Below, piece after piece: positions 56,250-64,000 of a stretch of DNA of 64,000 nucleotides (position 1 is the stretch's first letter; the number at the start of each line of letters is the position of its first letter). Position numbers and translations under genes: made by a program. Below the pieces are notes generated by a model that was not told where the DNA came from, ran no database searches, and was given only the letters and a program-made list of their open reading frames with translations. The stretch comes from Nitrobacter sp035546855. GTDB lineage: Bacteria > Pseudomonadota > Alphaproteobacteria > Rhizobiales > Xanthobacteraceae. The stretch lies in NCBI GenBank assembly GCA_035546855.1, contig DASZVY010000094.1:1-64000 (forward strand). The letters are read 5' to 3'.

Positions 56250-56860
56250 AGCCAGGTATTCGCCGCCTGATTGAAGAGCTTCGGGGCGCTCGTGTTCTTG
56301 TCGTTCATCCGCGCGACGCGGAAGGAGATGCTCTGATAGATCAGCTCAAGCGCATCGGCTGCAACGTGCGTGGCATATGGCCGCCGCCAGTGGAAATACC
56401 GCATGACATCGACACGGTATTCCATTTGGTTGAGACCGCAGAGACGCCAGCGTTCGTCGCATCGGCGTCCGAGGATGGGCCGACGTTCGTTGCGATTGTC
56501 GACTACGAAAATCCAACAGTCCTGCGACGGCTGCTGGATAGCAACGCTCATGGGGTGATCAACAAGCCGATCCGTTCGTTCGGCATTCTCTCATCGGCGG
56601 TTCTGGCTCGTTCGCTGCATGGCTACAGCCGCCGTCTCGAGAGCAAGGTACAAAAGCTCGAAGAGACGCTGAAAGCGCGGCGTGACGTGGACAAGGCCGT
56701 GAAGATCTTGGCCAGGTTGAAAAAGGTCACCGAGACCGATGCCTATGAGATGCTTCGTGAACAGGCGACGCAACGGCGGTTGTCCATGGCGCAGATTGCC
56801 ACGACCGTTATCGGAGCTCAGGACGTGATGGCAGGACTAGGGTTGATCGATGAGCTCTGA
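56246..56860 (+). CDS. AmiR-like ANTAR-domain antiterminator, island B
   Basis: 204 aa from the ATG at 56246 (ATGA overlap). A receiver-like N-terminal domain (ARVLVVHPRDAEGDALIDQL; NAHGVINKPIRSFGILS), a coiled coil (SRRLESKVQKLEETLKARRD) and a C-terminal ANTAR domain (VDKAVKILARLKKVTETDAY; EMLREQATQRRLSMAQIATT). Released from AmiC by ligand, it should bind nascent leader RNA and let transcription pass the terminator at 57017-57055. Confidence 0.9.
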   Translation: MKPGIRRLIEELRGARVLVVHPRDAEGDALIDQLKRIGCNVRGIWPPPVEIPHDIDTVFHLVETAETPAFVASASEDGPTFVAIVDYENPTVLRRLLDSNAHGVINKPIRSFGILSSAVLARSLHGYSRRLESKVQKLEETLKARRDVDKAVKILARLKKVTETDAYEMLREQATQRRLSMAQIATTVIGAQDVMAGLGLIDEL

Positions 56861-56918
56861 TGGATGAGTTGCATAATCGCGCGTCATGACCTGCCGACAA
56901 TTCGATCATGCTGTCCAA

Positions 56919-56948
56919 TTGACATTGCCATGATGTTACTGCAGTAAT
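56919..56948 (+). promoter_or_regulatory. Candidate promoter of amide island B structural genes
   Basis: TTGACA (56919-56924), 18-bp spacer, AGTAAT (56943-56948). Transcription starting near 56955 gives a leader of about 130 nt. Shares TTGACATTGC with the island A promoter. The -10 match is modest. Confidence 0.45.
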
Positions 56949-56954
56949 TCAGGA

Positions 56955-57055
56955 GCGGTGAAGCAAGTGAGGTCACCGCGGCGGCCGGTTGGCCGTTTCA
57001 ACATGCGGCTATGTAGCCCTCGATAGGTGCCTGACGGCGCTATCGGGGGTTTTTG
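56955..57055 (+). terminator. Leader of island B: hairpin array ending in an intrinsic terminator
   Basis: First hairpin GCGGTGA...TCACCGC (56955-56979, 7-bp stem), then CGGCC-GGTT-GGCCG, then GGC-TATGTA-GCC (57007-57018, hexaloop with G at position 4 but T, not A, at position 1). The terminator is CCCTCGATAG (57017-57026) with CTATCGGGGG (57040-57049), one G-T pair, followed by TTTTT. It ends 29 bp before the nitrilase-family start. The third hairpin overlaps the terminator's left arm, consistent with antitermination control. Confidence 0.65.
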
Positions 57056-57083
57056 CTTTGCGCGCCCAAGGAGTGTTCGCGCG

Positions 57084-57977
57084 ATGACTTCGCACGTCCC
57101 TGCCTCATCCGCCGATAGCAAATCGATCAAGATCGCCTGCATTCAAATGCAGCCTGCGTTCGGCGACGTGACGGCCAATGTTGCGCACAGCCTTGAGCTT
57201 ATCGATCGTGCGGCTTCGCTGGGAGCCGATCTCGTCGTCCTGCCGGAACTGGCCAATACGGGCTATATGTTCGCCTCGCGCGAGGAGGCATTTGGCCTCG
57301 CAGAACCGATACCGGAGGGGCCGTCGGTGATGGCCTGGGCTGACCGCGCGGCGAAACGCGGTCTGCACATCGTCGCAGGAATTACCGAGCGGGCCGGCTC
57401 CGATCTTTATAACAGCGCGGTTGTGATTGGTCCGGAGGGATATGTCGGCACGTTCCGGAAGATACATCTTTGGAACGAGGAGAACCTTTTCTTCGAGCCC
57501 GGTAATTTGGGCTTTCCCGTCTTCCACACGCCGGTCGGGCGGATTGGTGTCGCGATTTGCTATGATGGCTGGTTCCCGGAGACCTTCCGACTTTGTGCGC
57601 TGCAGGGCGCCGACATTGTCTGCGTGCCGACCAACTGGGTTCCGATTCCGGGTCAGCAGGAAGGACGCCAGGCCATGGCCAACATCCTTACAATGGCCGC
57701 GGCGCATTCCAATTCGATCTACATTGCCTGCGCCGACCGGATCGGCGTTGAGCGCGGACAGTCATTCGAGGGGCAGAGCCTGATCGTCAGTTACACGGGT
57801 TGGCCTGTTGCAGGACCCGCGAGCCGGGACAGGGAAGACGTCCTAATTGCGGACGTCGATCTGGGAGAGGCCCGGCGCCAGCGCAACTGGAATGCATTCA
57901 ACCAGATCCTGCGCGACCGTCGCGGCGATGTTTATGATGAGATGCTCGGCTCTGGCGTGAAGCGCGGCTGGTACTGA
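57084..57977 (+). CDS. Nitrilase-superfamily carbon-nitrogen hydrolase (amidase)
   Basis: 297 aa from the ATG at 57084; AAGGAG lies upstream, and the longer frame would begin inside the terminator. The Glu-Lys-Cys triad is Glu55 (VVLPELANTGY), Lys126 (GTFRKIHLW) and Cys159 (VAICYDGWFPE). The family includes aliphatic amidases, carbamoylases and nitrilases; the GTFRKIHLWNEE form suggests an amidase. It replaces, in island B, the amidase-signature enzymes of island A. Confidence 0.92.
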   Translation: MTSHVPASSADSKSIKIACIQMQPAFGDVTANVAHSLELIDRAASLGADLVVLPELANTGYMFASREEAFGLAEPIPEGPSVMAWADRAAKRGLHIVAGITERAGSDLYNSAVVIGPEGYVGTFRKIHLWNEENLFFEPGNLGFPVFHTPVGRIGVAICYDGWFPETFRLCALQGADIVCVPTNWVPIPGQQEGRQAMANILTMAAAHSNSIYIACADRIGVERGQSFEGQSLIVSYTGWPVAGPASRDREDVLIADVDLGEARRQRNWNAFNQILRDRRGDVYDEMLGSGVKRGWY

Positions 57978-58023
57978 CCCCGATCTGGATAGAGACGTTC
58001 TCAAACCCCAGGAGTAAAATGCC

Positions 58024-59193
58024 ATGGCCCTTACTCGCTCGCTTTTGAAAATCCTCGCCGCAACGGCGTGCTCGACAATTCTGATCACTCCTCTTATGGC
58101 CGCGGATCCGATCAAGATCGGTGTTCCGGTCGGCCTGTCGGGCGCCAACAGCGTTGTGGCTCCGTCAGTGGTTCAGTCCGCGCAGCTTGCGGTCGACGAG
58201 ATCAATGCCAAGGGCGGAGTGTTGGGCCGCCAGTTGTCGCTCGAGGTTGCCGACGATGCCTCTGGCGCGGCCGGCGCCCAAAAGGCGTTTGACAGCCTTG
58301 TGTTTCAGAAGAAGGTCGATGTCCTTATCTCGATGGAGACGAGCGCCGCGCGTAACGCGGGGCTGCCGATCGTAGCTCGCGGCAAGGTGCCTTATATCTA
58401 CACCTCGTTCTACGAGGGCAAATCCTGCAGCCCGTTCATGTACGTCAACGCCTGGGTCCCGGAACAGCAGGTGCCGCCCATCGTGGACTATTTCACAAAA
58501 GAAAAGGGTGCAAAAAAATTCTTTCTCATAGGCTCCGACTACGCCTTCGGCCGCGGCATGCTCGCCTTTACGAAAGCATACATCGCGAAGACCGGGGGCA
58601 AGGTCGTGGGCGAGGAATACCTGCCGATGGACGGCAGCGACTGGACGCCGATTATCTCGAAGCTGAAGAGCGCCGCGCCGGACGCCCTGATTACCTCCAC
58701 CGCCGGCGGCGCGCCGAACGTAACGCTGACGAAGCAGCTCCGCGCCGCGGGCGTAACGTTGCCGTATGGCAATCTCGCGGTCGACGAGGGAACCGCCAAG
58801 AGCATGGGAAGCGACGCCAAGGACATTTACCTTTCTGCCTCCTACGTCACCGGCATCGACAGCGCCGCCAACAAGACGTTTCTGGCCGCGATGAAGAAGA
58901 AATTCGGCGGCGATCTGAAGACTCCCAATGATCTGTCCGTTCCGGAATATGAAGCGATCTACGCCTACAAGGCGGCCGTCGAGAAGGCTGGAAGCACCAA
59001 TTCGAGCAAAGTTTTGAAGGTGCTCGGCGAGGTTTCCGTGGAAGGGCCCCGCGGCAAGATTCAGATGTCGAAGCAGCACCATGCTCCGCTGACGATGTAT
59101 CTCGGACAGGTGCAGGCCGATGGCTCTGTGAAGGTGATCAAAAGTTTTCCCAATACCGATCCGGGCGCGCAGTGCCCGAATTTGAAATCCTGA
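58024..59193 (+). CDS. Branched-chain/amide-type ABC substrate-binding protein
   Basis: 389 aa with signal peptide MALTRSLLKILAATACSTIL ending PLMAAD. Peripla_BP_6 features: IKIGVPVGLSGANSVVAPSV, AVDEINAKGGVLGRQLSLEV, YIYTSFYEGKSCSPFMYVNA. Ribosome site GGAG nine bases upstream of the second of two close ATGs; the first is out of frame. Partner of the LivH, LivMG and LivF genes that follow. Confidence 0.92.
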   Translation: MALTRSLLKILAATACSTILITPLMAADPIKIGVPVGLSGANSVVAPSVVQSAQLAVDEINAKGGVLGRQLSLEVADDASGAAGAQKAFDSLVFQKKVDVLISMETSAARNAGLPIVARGKVPYIYTSFYEGKSCSPFMYVNAWVPEQQVPPIVDYFTKEKGAKKFFLIGSDYAFGRGMLAFTKAYIAKTGGKVVGEEYLPMDGSDWTPIISKLKSAAPDALITSTAGGAPNVTLTKQLRAAGVTLPYGNLAVDEGTAKSMGSDAKDIYLSASYVTGIDSAANKTFLAAMKKKFGGDLKTPNDLSVPEYEAIYAYKAAVEKAGSTNSSKVLKVLGEVSVEGPRGKIQMSKQHHAPLTMYLGQVQADGSVKVIKSFPNTDPGAQCPNLKS

Positions 59194-59207
59194 GGTTCGG
59201 ACTCGGG

Positions 59208-59235
59208 GCGGAAGAAGAACACACTCTTCCTCCGC
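59208..59235. repeat. Hairpin between binding-protein and permease genes, island B
   Basis: GCGGAAGAAGA and TCTTCCTCCGC pair with one mismatch around a 6-base loop, 15 bp after the binding-protein stop. It occupies the same place as the 13-bp hairpin of island A (48583), suggesting a shared role in raising binding-protein levels. Confidence 0.5.
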
Positions 59236-59260
59236 TTCCGATTCCGTCAGGGTCTGTCCA

Positions 59261-60097
59261 ATGGTCACTCTTGTCCTTGATGTCGTCACCACGGCTGCAA
59301 TTCTGTTCATTGTCTCCGCCGGACTCCTGATCGTGTTCGGTGTCATGAAGATCATCAATTTCGCACACGCCGCATTCATAACTGTTGGGGCGTATGCGGC
59401 GCTGGTAGCTTCGCGGCTTGGACTGCCGTCGGTGTTGGCGCCCGCGCTCGCCTTTGTGATCGGCGGACTGATAGGTGCCGCCGCCGAGCGCGTCGTCGTG
59501 CAATGGCTTTATAGTCGTCCGCTGGATGCGATCCTCGCCACCTGGGGGTTGAGCATCGTGATCGGCCAATTGGTGACGCTCGCTTTTGGCAGAGGGGTTC
59601 AATTCGTGCCGGCGCCAATTTCCGGAACCGAGTCGATCCTGGGCGAGGAATATTCGATGTATCGCCTTCTGATGGTCGCGGCGGCAACCGTAATAGCCAT
59701 ATTGTTCACGTGCGTCCTCAATGGCACACGGCTCGGCCTTTCGACCCGCGCTGTGATCATGAACGAGACGCTGGCTCAGAGCCTCGGGATCGACAGCTCG
59801 CGCGTGCGTCTTGTGACTTTCGGCCTCGGTTGCGGTCTTGCGGCTATTGCCGGCGCCCTCATCACGCCCTTGGCGAGCGTCGATCCCAATATGGGGCTGG
59901 CATGGCTGATCAGCGCATTCATGCTGGTGATGATATCGGGGGGCTCCTTGCTGACGCTTGGTCTGTCAAGTCTGGTGCTCGGCGGTCTGCAGGTGGTGGT
60001 CTCGACCTTCGTCAGTCCAATTCTCGGCGGATTGACGATAGCGGTCGTGGCCGCAGTGGCGCTTCGTCTCAGGCCGGAGGGTTTCGCGCGTGCGTGA
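59261..60097 (+). CDS. LivH-type ABC transporter permease
   Basis: 278 aa with about eight membrane segments. LFIVSAGLLIVFGVMKIINF, AHAAFITVGAYAALVASRLG and LYSRPLDAILATWGLSIVIG are LivH/UrtB motifs, and RAVIMNETLAQSLGIDSSRV is the ATPase-contact loop. Overlaps the next gene by 8 bp. Confidence 0.92.
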   Translation: MVTLVLDVVTTAAILFIVSAGLLIVFGVMKIINFAHAAFITVGAYAALVASRLGLPSVLAPALAFVIGGLIGAAAERVVVQWLYSRPLDAILATWGLSIVIGQLVTLAFGRGVQFVPAPISGTESILGEEYSMYRLLMVAAATVIAILFTCVLNGTRLGLSTRAVIMNETLAQSLGIDSSRVRLVTFGLGCGLAAIAGALITPLASVDPNMGLAWLISAFMLVMISGGSLLTLGLSSLVLGGLQVVVSTFVSPILGGLTIAVVAAVALRLRPEGFARA

Positions 60098-61937
60098 CCT
60101 TGACGCCAACCTGCCGTCGGTCGCGTCTCGTTGGCTGCGGGGCGCGCCGCAATGGCTCCTCCGGGTCAGGTGGACAACGCCGGCTGCCATCGCATTGGTG
60201 CTTGCCGGACCATGGCTGCTGGACACCTACACGCTGAACATTCTGATCCGTGCGCTGTTCGTGGCGATCGTTGCGCTGACGGTCGACGTGCTGTGGGGCT
60301 TCAGTGGAACACTGACGTTTGGTCAGTCGGCGTTCTTCGGCATCGGAGCTTATGGGCTGGCGATCGTGTTTACCCAGTTCGGCTTTGGTCCCTGGCAGGT
60401 GCTGCTTGCGCTCGGCGCTGCCGTCGGCGTGGCGGCGGCCGTGGCGGGATTTGTTGGATGGCTCTCCTTCTATCCGGGGTCGACCCCGCTCTATGTCTCG
60501 GTCATCTCCCTGGTTCTGCCGATCGTCGTCGTTCAGCTCCTGTATTCCGGCGGTGCCTTCACGGGATCATCGAGCGGGCTCGTGGGCTTCGAAACGTTCG
60601 ATCTGTCGCTTGAGGGATGGTTCCTGGTGGCGGGCTTCGCGATGATCGCGGTGCTGGCGACGACGTCCATCATGGTGTCGAGTGATGCCGGCCGCATGCT
60701 CAGCGCGATGCGCGACAATGACGAACGTTGCACTTATCTCGGGATCAACACCTCCCTGATACGCATCTGGTTGCTGGTCGCGACCGGCGTCGCGGCCGCG
60801 CTCGCCGGCTTCGGCTATGTGGCCTTCAGCGGGGTCGCTGCCCCGGAGAATGCCGGATTCATTTTCGGAACCCAGCTTGTCATCATGGTCGCGCTGGGTG
60901 GACGCGGCTCGCTTGCCGGAGCCGTCGTGGGCGCCATCGTCATCGAAGTGGCGAGCGCGTATCTCTCGAGCAGCCTGCCGTTCATATGGGAATTGATCGT
61001 CGGTGTCACCTTTGTCGTGGTGATCGTTGTGCTTCCAGGAGGTCTGTTCGGCATTTTTCGTACATTCGGGTCATGGCTTCGCGGCAAGCATCCGCGAGCC
61101 TCGGGAAGGGATGCGGCAGGTATAGCGATCGAGACACGCCAGGAGGCCGTCGCCATTCCGGATCCAGACGCAGTGGTCGTCGAGGTCGAGAACGTCTCCA
61201 AGCACTTTGGAAGTCTGTCGGTCCTTTCCGACGTGTCGTTCACGGCGCGGCGGGGGGAGCTTGTCAGCATCGTGGGACCGAATGGCGCGGGCAAGACCAC
61301 TCTGATCCGGTGTCTGGCCGATGGCCGTGAGCGCTCGGAAGGGCAGGTGCGTATCGGGGGCCGCTCGATCGAGCGGCTTCCGCCCGACCAAGTCGTGCGG
61401 CTGGGCCTCGGCCGCAAGTTTCAAGCTGCGTCCGTGTTTGAAACCCTGAGAGTGGCGGACTGCCTGCGCATTGCGCGCAGCCGGCGAGATAAGCCGTCCT
61501 TTCTCGACGTTTCCTCTGTCCTTCGGCTGCCGCCCGCCGCGCGAGCGGTGGCGGAAAGTTCGGGACTCGCGGCGAGGCTCGACGAGGAGGCGCGATTTCT
61601 CAGTCACGGTCTGAAACAGGCGCTCGAACTCGCCATGGTTCTGGCGCTCGAGCCGCAGGTTTTGCTGCTGGATGAGCCGACGGCCGGATTGACTCGCGTG
61701 GAACGTCAGGCTTTTGCGAGCGTGCTTAGGGAATTGGTCGTTCGCGAACGTCTATGCGTTCTCATCATCGAGCATGACCTGGATTTCGTCCGTCAAATAT
61801 CTTCCCGCATTCTATTGTTGCATCAGGGACAGGTCGCTCTCGACGGCCCGGTCGCAGACGTCGTGAACAATCCGCTGATACGCGAGATCTATACCGGCAA
61901 CCACCAGTCAAAACGGGCGAAGGATGCCCCGCCATGA
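60090..61937 (+). CDS. LivM-LivG fusion: permease joined to ATP-binding protein
   Basis: 615 aa. Residues about 1-330 are a LivM permease (LWGFSGTLTFGQSAFFGIGA; SAMRDNDERCTYLGINTSLI). After a charged linker (about 330-360) comes a LivG-type ATPase with Walker A GPNGAGKTT, signature LSHGLKQALELAMVL, Walker B LLLDEPTAGLTRVE and EHDLDF switch. In island A the same parts are two proteins. The reading frame is continuous with no sign of error, so this is a real fusion, known in some LivM/LivG sets. Confidence 0.93.
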   Translation: MRDLDANLPSVASRWLRGAPQWLLRVRWTTPAAIALVLAGPWLLDTYTLNILIRALFVAIVALTVDVLWGFSGTLTFGQSAFFGIGAYGLAIVFTQFGFGPWQVLLALGAAVGVAAAVAGFVGWLSFYPGSTPLYVSVISLVLPIVVVQLLYSGGAFTGSSSGLVGFETFDLSLEGWFLVAGFAMIAVLATTSIMVSSDAGRMLSAMRDNDERCTYLGINTSLIRIWLLVATGVAAALAGFGYVAFSGVAAPENAGFIFGTQLVIMVALGGRGSLAGAVVGAIVIEVASAYLSSSLPFIWELIVGVTFVVVIVVLPGGLFGIFRTFGSWLRGKHPRASGRDAAGIAIETRQEAVAIPDPDAVVVEVENVSKHFGSLSVLSDVSFTARRGELVSIVGPNGAGKTTLIRCLADGRERSEGQVRIGGRSIERLPPDQVVRLGLGRKFQAASVFETLRVADCLRIARSRRDKPSFLDVSSVLRLPPAARAVAESSGLAARLDEEARFLSHGLKQALELAMVLALEPQVLLLDEPTAGLTRVERQAFASVLRELVVRERLCVLIIEHDLDFVRQISSRILLLHQGQVALDGPVADVVNNPLIREIYTGNHQSKRAKDAPP

Positions 61938-62635
61938 TCCCTGCGCTCGAGCTCACCAATCTGACCAGCGGTTACGGAAGCTCGCCCGTCATACAGGATA
62001 TCTCGCTGCAGATAGCACCCGGTGAGATTCTTGCTCTGGTAGGCAAGAATGGCATGGGAAAAACGTCGTTGCTGAAGACGATCCTTTCATTTTTGCCCGC
62101 CTGGAGCGGTCACGTTCACCTGAATGGAAAAGACACGACAAAAACTCTGCCATTTCGAAAGCGGGAGCTCGGGCTTGCCTATGCGCCTCAAGAGAAGGCA
62201 TTGTTTCAGGATCTGAGCGTCCGGGACAATTTGCGGCTCGGGCTTGCCGGCGACCGCGAATTTGAACTCAGCCTTGTCGACGTCGAAAGCTGGTTTCCCG
62301 TACTCACATCGCGGTTGTTCCAGCGCGCCGGGACTCTATCAGGCGGCGAGCAAAAGATGCTGATCGTGGCAAGAGGGCTCATCGCAAGGCCGCGCTTGTT
62401 TCTCCTCGACGAAGTAACAGAGGGCCTGCAGCCATCCGTCGTGGATAGATTGGCCGATGTCCTCGCGACGACGAGACATCAACGCGGGACCGCGATGTTG
62501 ATCGTCGAGCAGCACTTGCCGTTTGCGCTCGGTCTTGCAGATCGTTTCGCTGCCCTGAAGCGAGGCGAGATAGTTGAGTCCGGCCCTGTAGAACATAATA
62601 CCGCCGAACGGATCGACGAACATATGCGCCTGTAA
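61934..62635 (+). CDS. LivF-type ABC transporter ATP-binding protein
   Basis: 233 aa, overlapping the fusion gene by 4 bp. Walker A GKNGMGKTS, LAYAPQEKALFQDLSVRDNL, signature LSGGEQKMLIVARGL, Walker B LFLLDEVTEGLQP and LIVEQH. Final gene of island B. Confidence 0.92.
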   Translation: MIPALELTNLTSGYGSSPVIQDISLQIAPGEILALVGKNGMGKTSLLKTILSFLPAWSGHVHLNGKDTTKTLPFRKRELGLAYAPQEKALFQDLSVRDNLRLGLAGDREFELSLVDVESWFPVLTSRLFQRAGTLSGGEQKMLIVARGLIARPRLFLLDEVTEGLQPSVVDRLADVLATTRHQRGTAMLIVEQHLPFALGLADRFAALKRGEIVESGPVEHNTAERIDEHMRL

Positions 62636-62659
62636 AATGCAACTTGGCGGTGATTGAGG

Positions 62660-62684
62660 CCGACCGCGAAAAGCATGCGGTCGG
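62660..62684 (+). terminator. Possible terminator hairpin after island B
   Basis: CCGACCGC and GCGGTCGG form an 8-bp stem with a 9-base loop 25 bp after the last stop codon. There is no T-run, so termination efficiency is doubtful. Confidence 0.35.
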
Positions 62685-63051
62685 GGTCCTCAGCGAAGCT
62701 CACGCGATGTGCCGTTATACGGAAGAATCGCCGCCGCAACGTTATGGACGAGGTCTAACGTCGGTTCTATTGATCGTCCGTATATCACCAAAAACGAAGA
62801 GTCTTCGTTGGTCGTCAAGATCAATATCTGACTTCACGCGGAAATAGCGAAATTGCACACGTTAAATTTCGTCTCCCGAAGCAATGGATTTTCATTGCGG
62901 AAAACCGACCATTTGATCCTGAGCTAGTGGCGGAGGCGCGGGGAAATGTAACCCGCGTCGTGCTCAGCTTAAGCCGAGCGCTCTTTCCGTCGCGATGTAT
63001 GCGCGTCACGATTTCATAAGTAATATTTCATAAGTGATGGGGTGACGCAGA
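62685..63051. other. No recognisable gene
   Basis: Short frames only. Transcription from the left (island B) and from the right (NepR gene, minus strand) converges on this stretch. Confidence 0.5.
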
Positions 63052-63285
63052 CTATGCAGAGCTCACCATCGCCTGATCGTTAGAATTAATCTGTGGCCTC
63101 AAGCGTCCCGCCTTCGCAACTTTCATTTCATCAACCTCTGCCAGTCGCTCGAGAAGCGTGACGATCCGATCGGGCAGAGGCTCCGTCAGCAGCGCCTCGT
63201 AACTCGCCCTCATCGCCCGTCCAATCGCTATTTGCGTGGCGCGACGATATTCGGTGTCTTCGGCGCATAGAGTGTTTTTGTGCAT
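63052..63285 (-). CDS. nepR: NepR-like anti-sigma factor
   Basis: 77 aa with AGAGG before the ATG. The core IAIGRAMRASYEALLTEPLP followed by DRIVTLLERLAEVDE matches the NepR helix pair (IGxxLRxxYxxxxxEPVPDRxxxLLxxL). NepR binds the general-stress sigma factor EcfG until PhyR removes it. No phyR or ecfG is visible within the window, so this may be an extra NepR paralogue. On the minus strand GGAAC-N17-GGTT (about 63412-63440) resembles an EcfG promoter. Confidence 0.8.
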   Translation of the reverse strand: MHKNTLCAEDTEYRRATQIAIGRAMRASYEALLTEPLPDRIVTLLERLAEVDEMKVAKAGRLRPQINSNDQAMVSSA

Positions 63286-63587
63286 GGAGCCTCTCTATCT
63301 GGGGCGCACCCATCAGCGGATGGGCAACGTCCTCATATGGCGGCAGTTCCTCCAGTCGTCCGTTATCCACGGATATTCGCGCGATATTCATGCGATATCT
63401 GCTCTACAGCGCAGCAAACCCGCCAGGAACAAGCGGGGTTCCGGCATCTCTTATCGTCTCGTCGCGCGGATTTAGCTCAAGCTAGTATATTTCCACCGGC
63501 AATTAGTACGGAGGAACTAGCCGTCGCCGGGGGCGTTATTTCCCTACTCCAACGATATCAACACATCCTTCAACACAGGGGACAGTC
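63286..63587. other. Divergent regulatory region between nepR and the LuxR-type gene
   Basis: Holds the EcfG-type promoter at 63513 reading right and a weaker EcfG-like sequence reading left. Short frames here show no coding features. Confidence 0.55.
63513..63537 (+). promoter_or_regulatory. EcfG (general stress response) promoter
   Basis: GGAAC (63513-63517), 16-bp spacer, CGTT (63534-63537): an exact match to the alphaproteobacterial EcfG consensus GGAAC-N16/17-cGTT. It lies 50 bp upstream of the 63588 gene. Confidence 0.7.
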
Positions 63588-64000
63588 ATGGACCAGGTGG
63601 TGAGCGGTCGTCTGAGCGAAACCGAATGGCAACCGATCATTGCAGCCTTGAGCAATGGTCTTATCATCGTCAGGTCGAATGGCGAGATTGCCTGGATGGA
63701 CGAAAAGACACGCCGTCGCGTGAACGGTGAATTGCAGAACCTCGACCTTCCTCTCCGCAAATCTGCGGAAGGTGAGATCGACTGTTTCGTTACGGTTGCG
63801 ACGGTAACGATCCATGGTGAGCGGTCGGTGGTGTGCGTCATTCAGGAGATGAACGATCATCAGGAGCTTGGGCATGAGTTGATGGCTGCGATCCAAGCGG
63901 TCATGGCGGATACATCCCGCGCAATTGTCGATAAGCTGAAGGCATTGCGTCAAACTGCGCCGCCGCGGGCCCGCTCAGCCGAGCTGGATCTCCTGACGAG
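63588..64000 (+). CDS. LuxR-type regulator, N-terminal part (cut by window end)
   Basis: Partial: 137 codons visible from the ATG at 63588, still open at 64000. The sequence MDQVVSGRLSETEWQPIIAA, LSNGLIIVRSNGEIAWMDEK is a PAS-like sensor domain, and the last residues SAELDLLT are where the LuxR helix-turn-helix (LTxREREVL) begins in relatives I recall from Bradyrhizobium. It is preceded by an EcfG-type promoter, so it is probably part of the general stress regulon. Confidence 0.75.
   Translation, partial: MDQVVSGRLSETEWQPIIAALSNGLIIVRSNGEIAWMDEKTRRRVNGELQNLDLPLRKSAEGEIDCFVTVATVTIHGERSVVCVIQEMNDHQELGHELMAAIQAVMADTSRAIVDKLKALRQTAPPRARSAELDLLT

Overview
The window looks like chromosome from an alphaproteobacterium of the Bradyrhizobium / Rhodopseudomonas / Afipia group (Nitrobacteraceae). 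Evidence: high G+C coding sequence with strong Shine-Dalgarno sites; a NepR-type anti-sigma factor and an EcfG-type promoter (GGAAC-N16-CGTT) at the right end; long palindromic intergenic repeats of the kind seen in Bradyrhizobium genomes; and many ABC importers tied to catabolic enzymes. I see no rRNA, tRNA, CRISPR array, phage or conjugation module. The assignment is inference from gene content, not from a database search.

Layout. (1) 0.1-10.0 kb: a MocR-type regulator diverges from a tightly overlapping operon: NIPSNAP protein, three-subunit molybdenum hydroxylase (FAD, 2Fe-2S and Mo subunits), ACMSD-like amidohydrolase, CoxG-like protein and a NitT/TauT-type ABC importer. (2) 10.0-11.7 kb: insertion-sequence debris. 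(3) 11.7-15.9 kb: exported DUF1800, Tat-exported DUF1501 and YXWGXW-repeat proteins, closed by a clear terminator. (4) 16-20.7 kb: remnants (serine recombinase, PepSY protein, IS66, IS110) around four small genes. (5) 20.7-29.8 kb: a minus-strand operon for a branched-chain-type ABC importer, a dihydroorotase/allantoinase-family hydrolase and a second ACMSD-like hydrolase, divergent from a GntR regulator, a CxxC protein and a CobW-type GTPase. (6) 29.8-32.4 kb: an AT-richer stretch with a broken class III aminotransferase and a flavin reductase. (7) 32.4-38.2 kb: an alkanesulfonate cluster ssuA-ssuD-ssuC-ssuB-ssuA2 followed by a decaying third ssuA. (8) 38.6-41.5 kb: MarR regulator divergent from a CLC chloride transporter, plus a small protein. 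(9) 42.8-54.3 kb and 55.1-62.6 kb: two amide-utilisation islands, each with an AmiC-like sensor, an AmiR-like ANTAR antiterminator, a leader terminator, C-N bond hydrolases and a complete branched-chain-type ABC importer. (10) 63.0-64.0 kb: NepR-like protein and the start of a LuxR-type regulator.

How the genes work together. The window is a patchwork of scavenging modules, each pairing an importer with enzymes that open or hydrolyse the imported compound, mostly nitrogen- or sulfur-containing small molecules. The best candidate for an under-described system is the pair of amide islands. In each, a cytoplasmic ligand sensor (AmiC) and an RNA-binding antiterminator (AmiR) overlap by 4 bp, and an intrinsic terminator lies between a promoter carrying the same TTGACATTGC core and the first hydrolase. 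The structural genes differ: amidase, formamidase, SDR and a second amidase in one; a nitrilase-family amidase and a LivM-LivG fusion in the other. Other points of note are two metal-dependent hydrolases with altered catalytic residues, and a Mo-hydroxylase without the carbon monoxide dehydrogenase signature.
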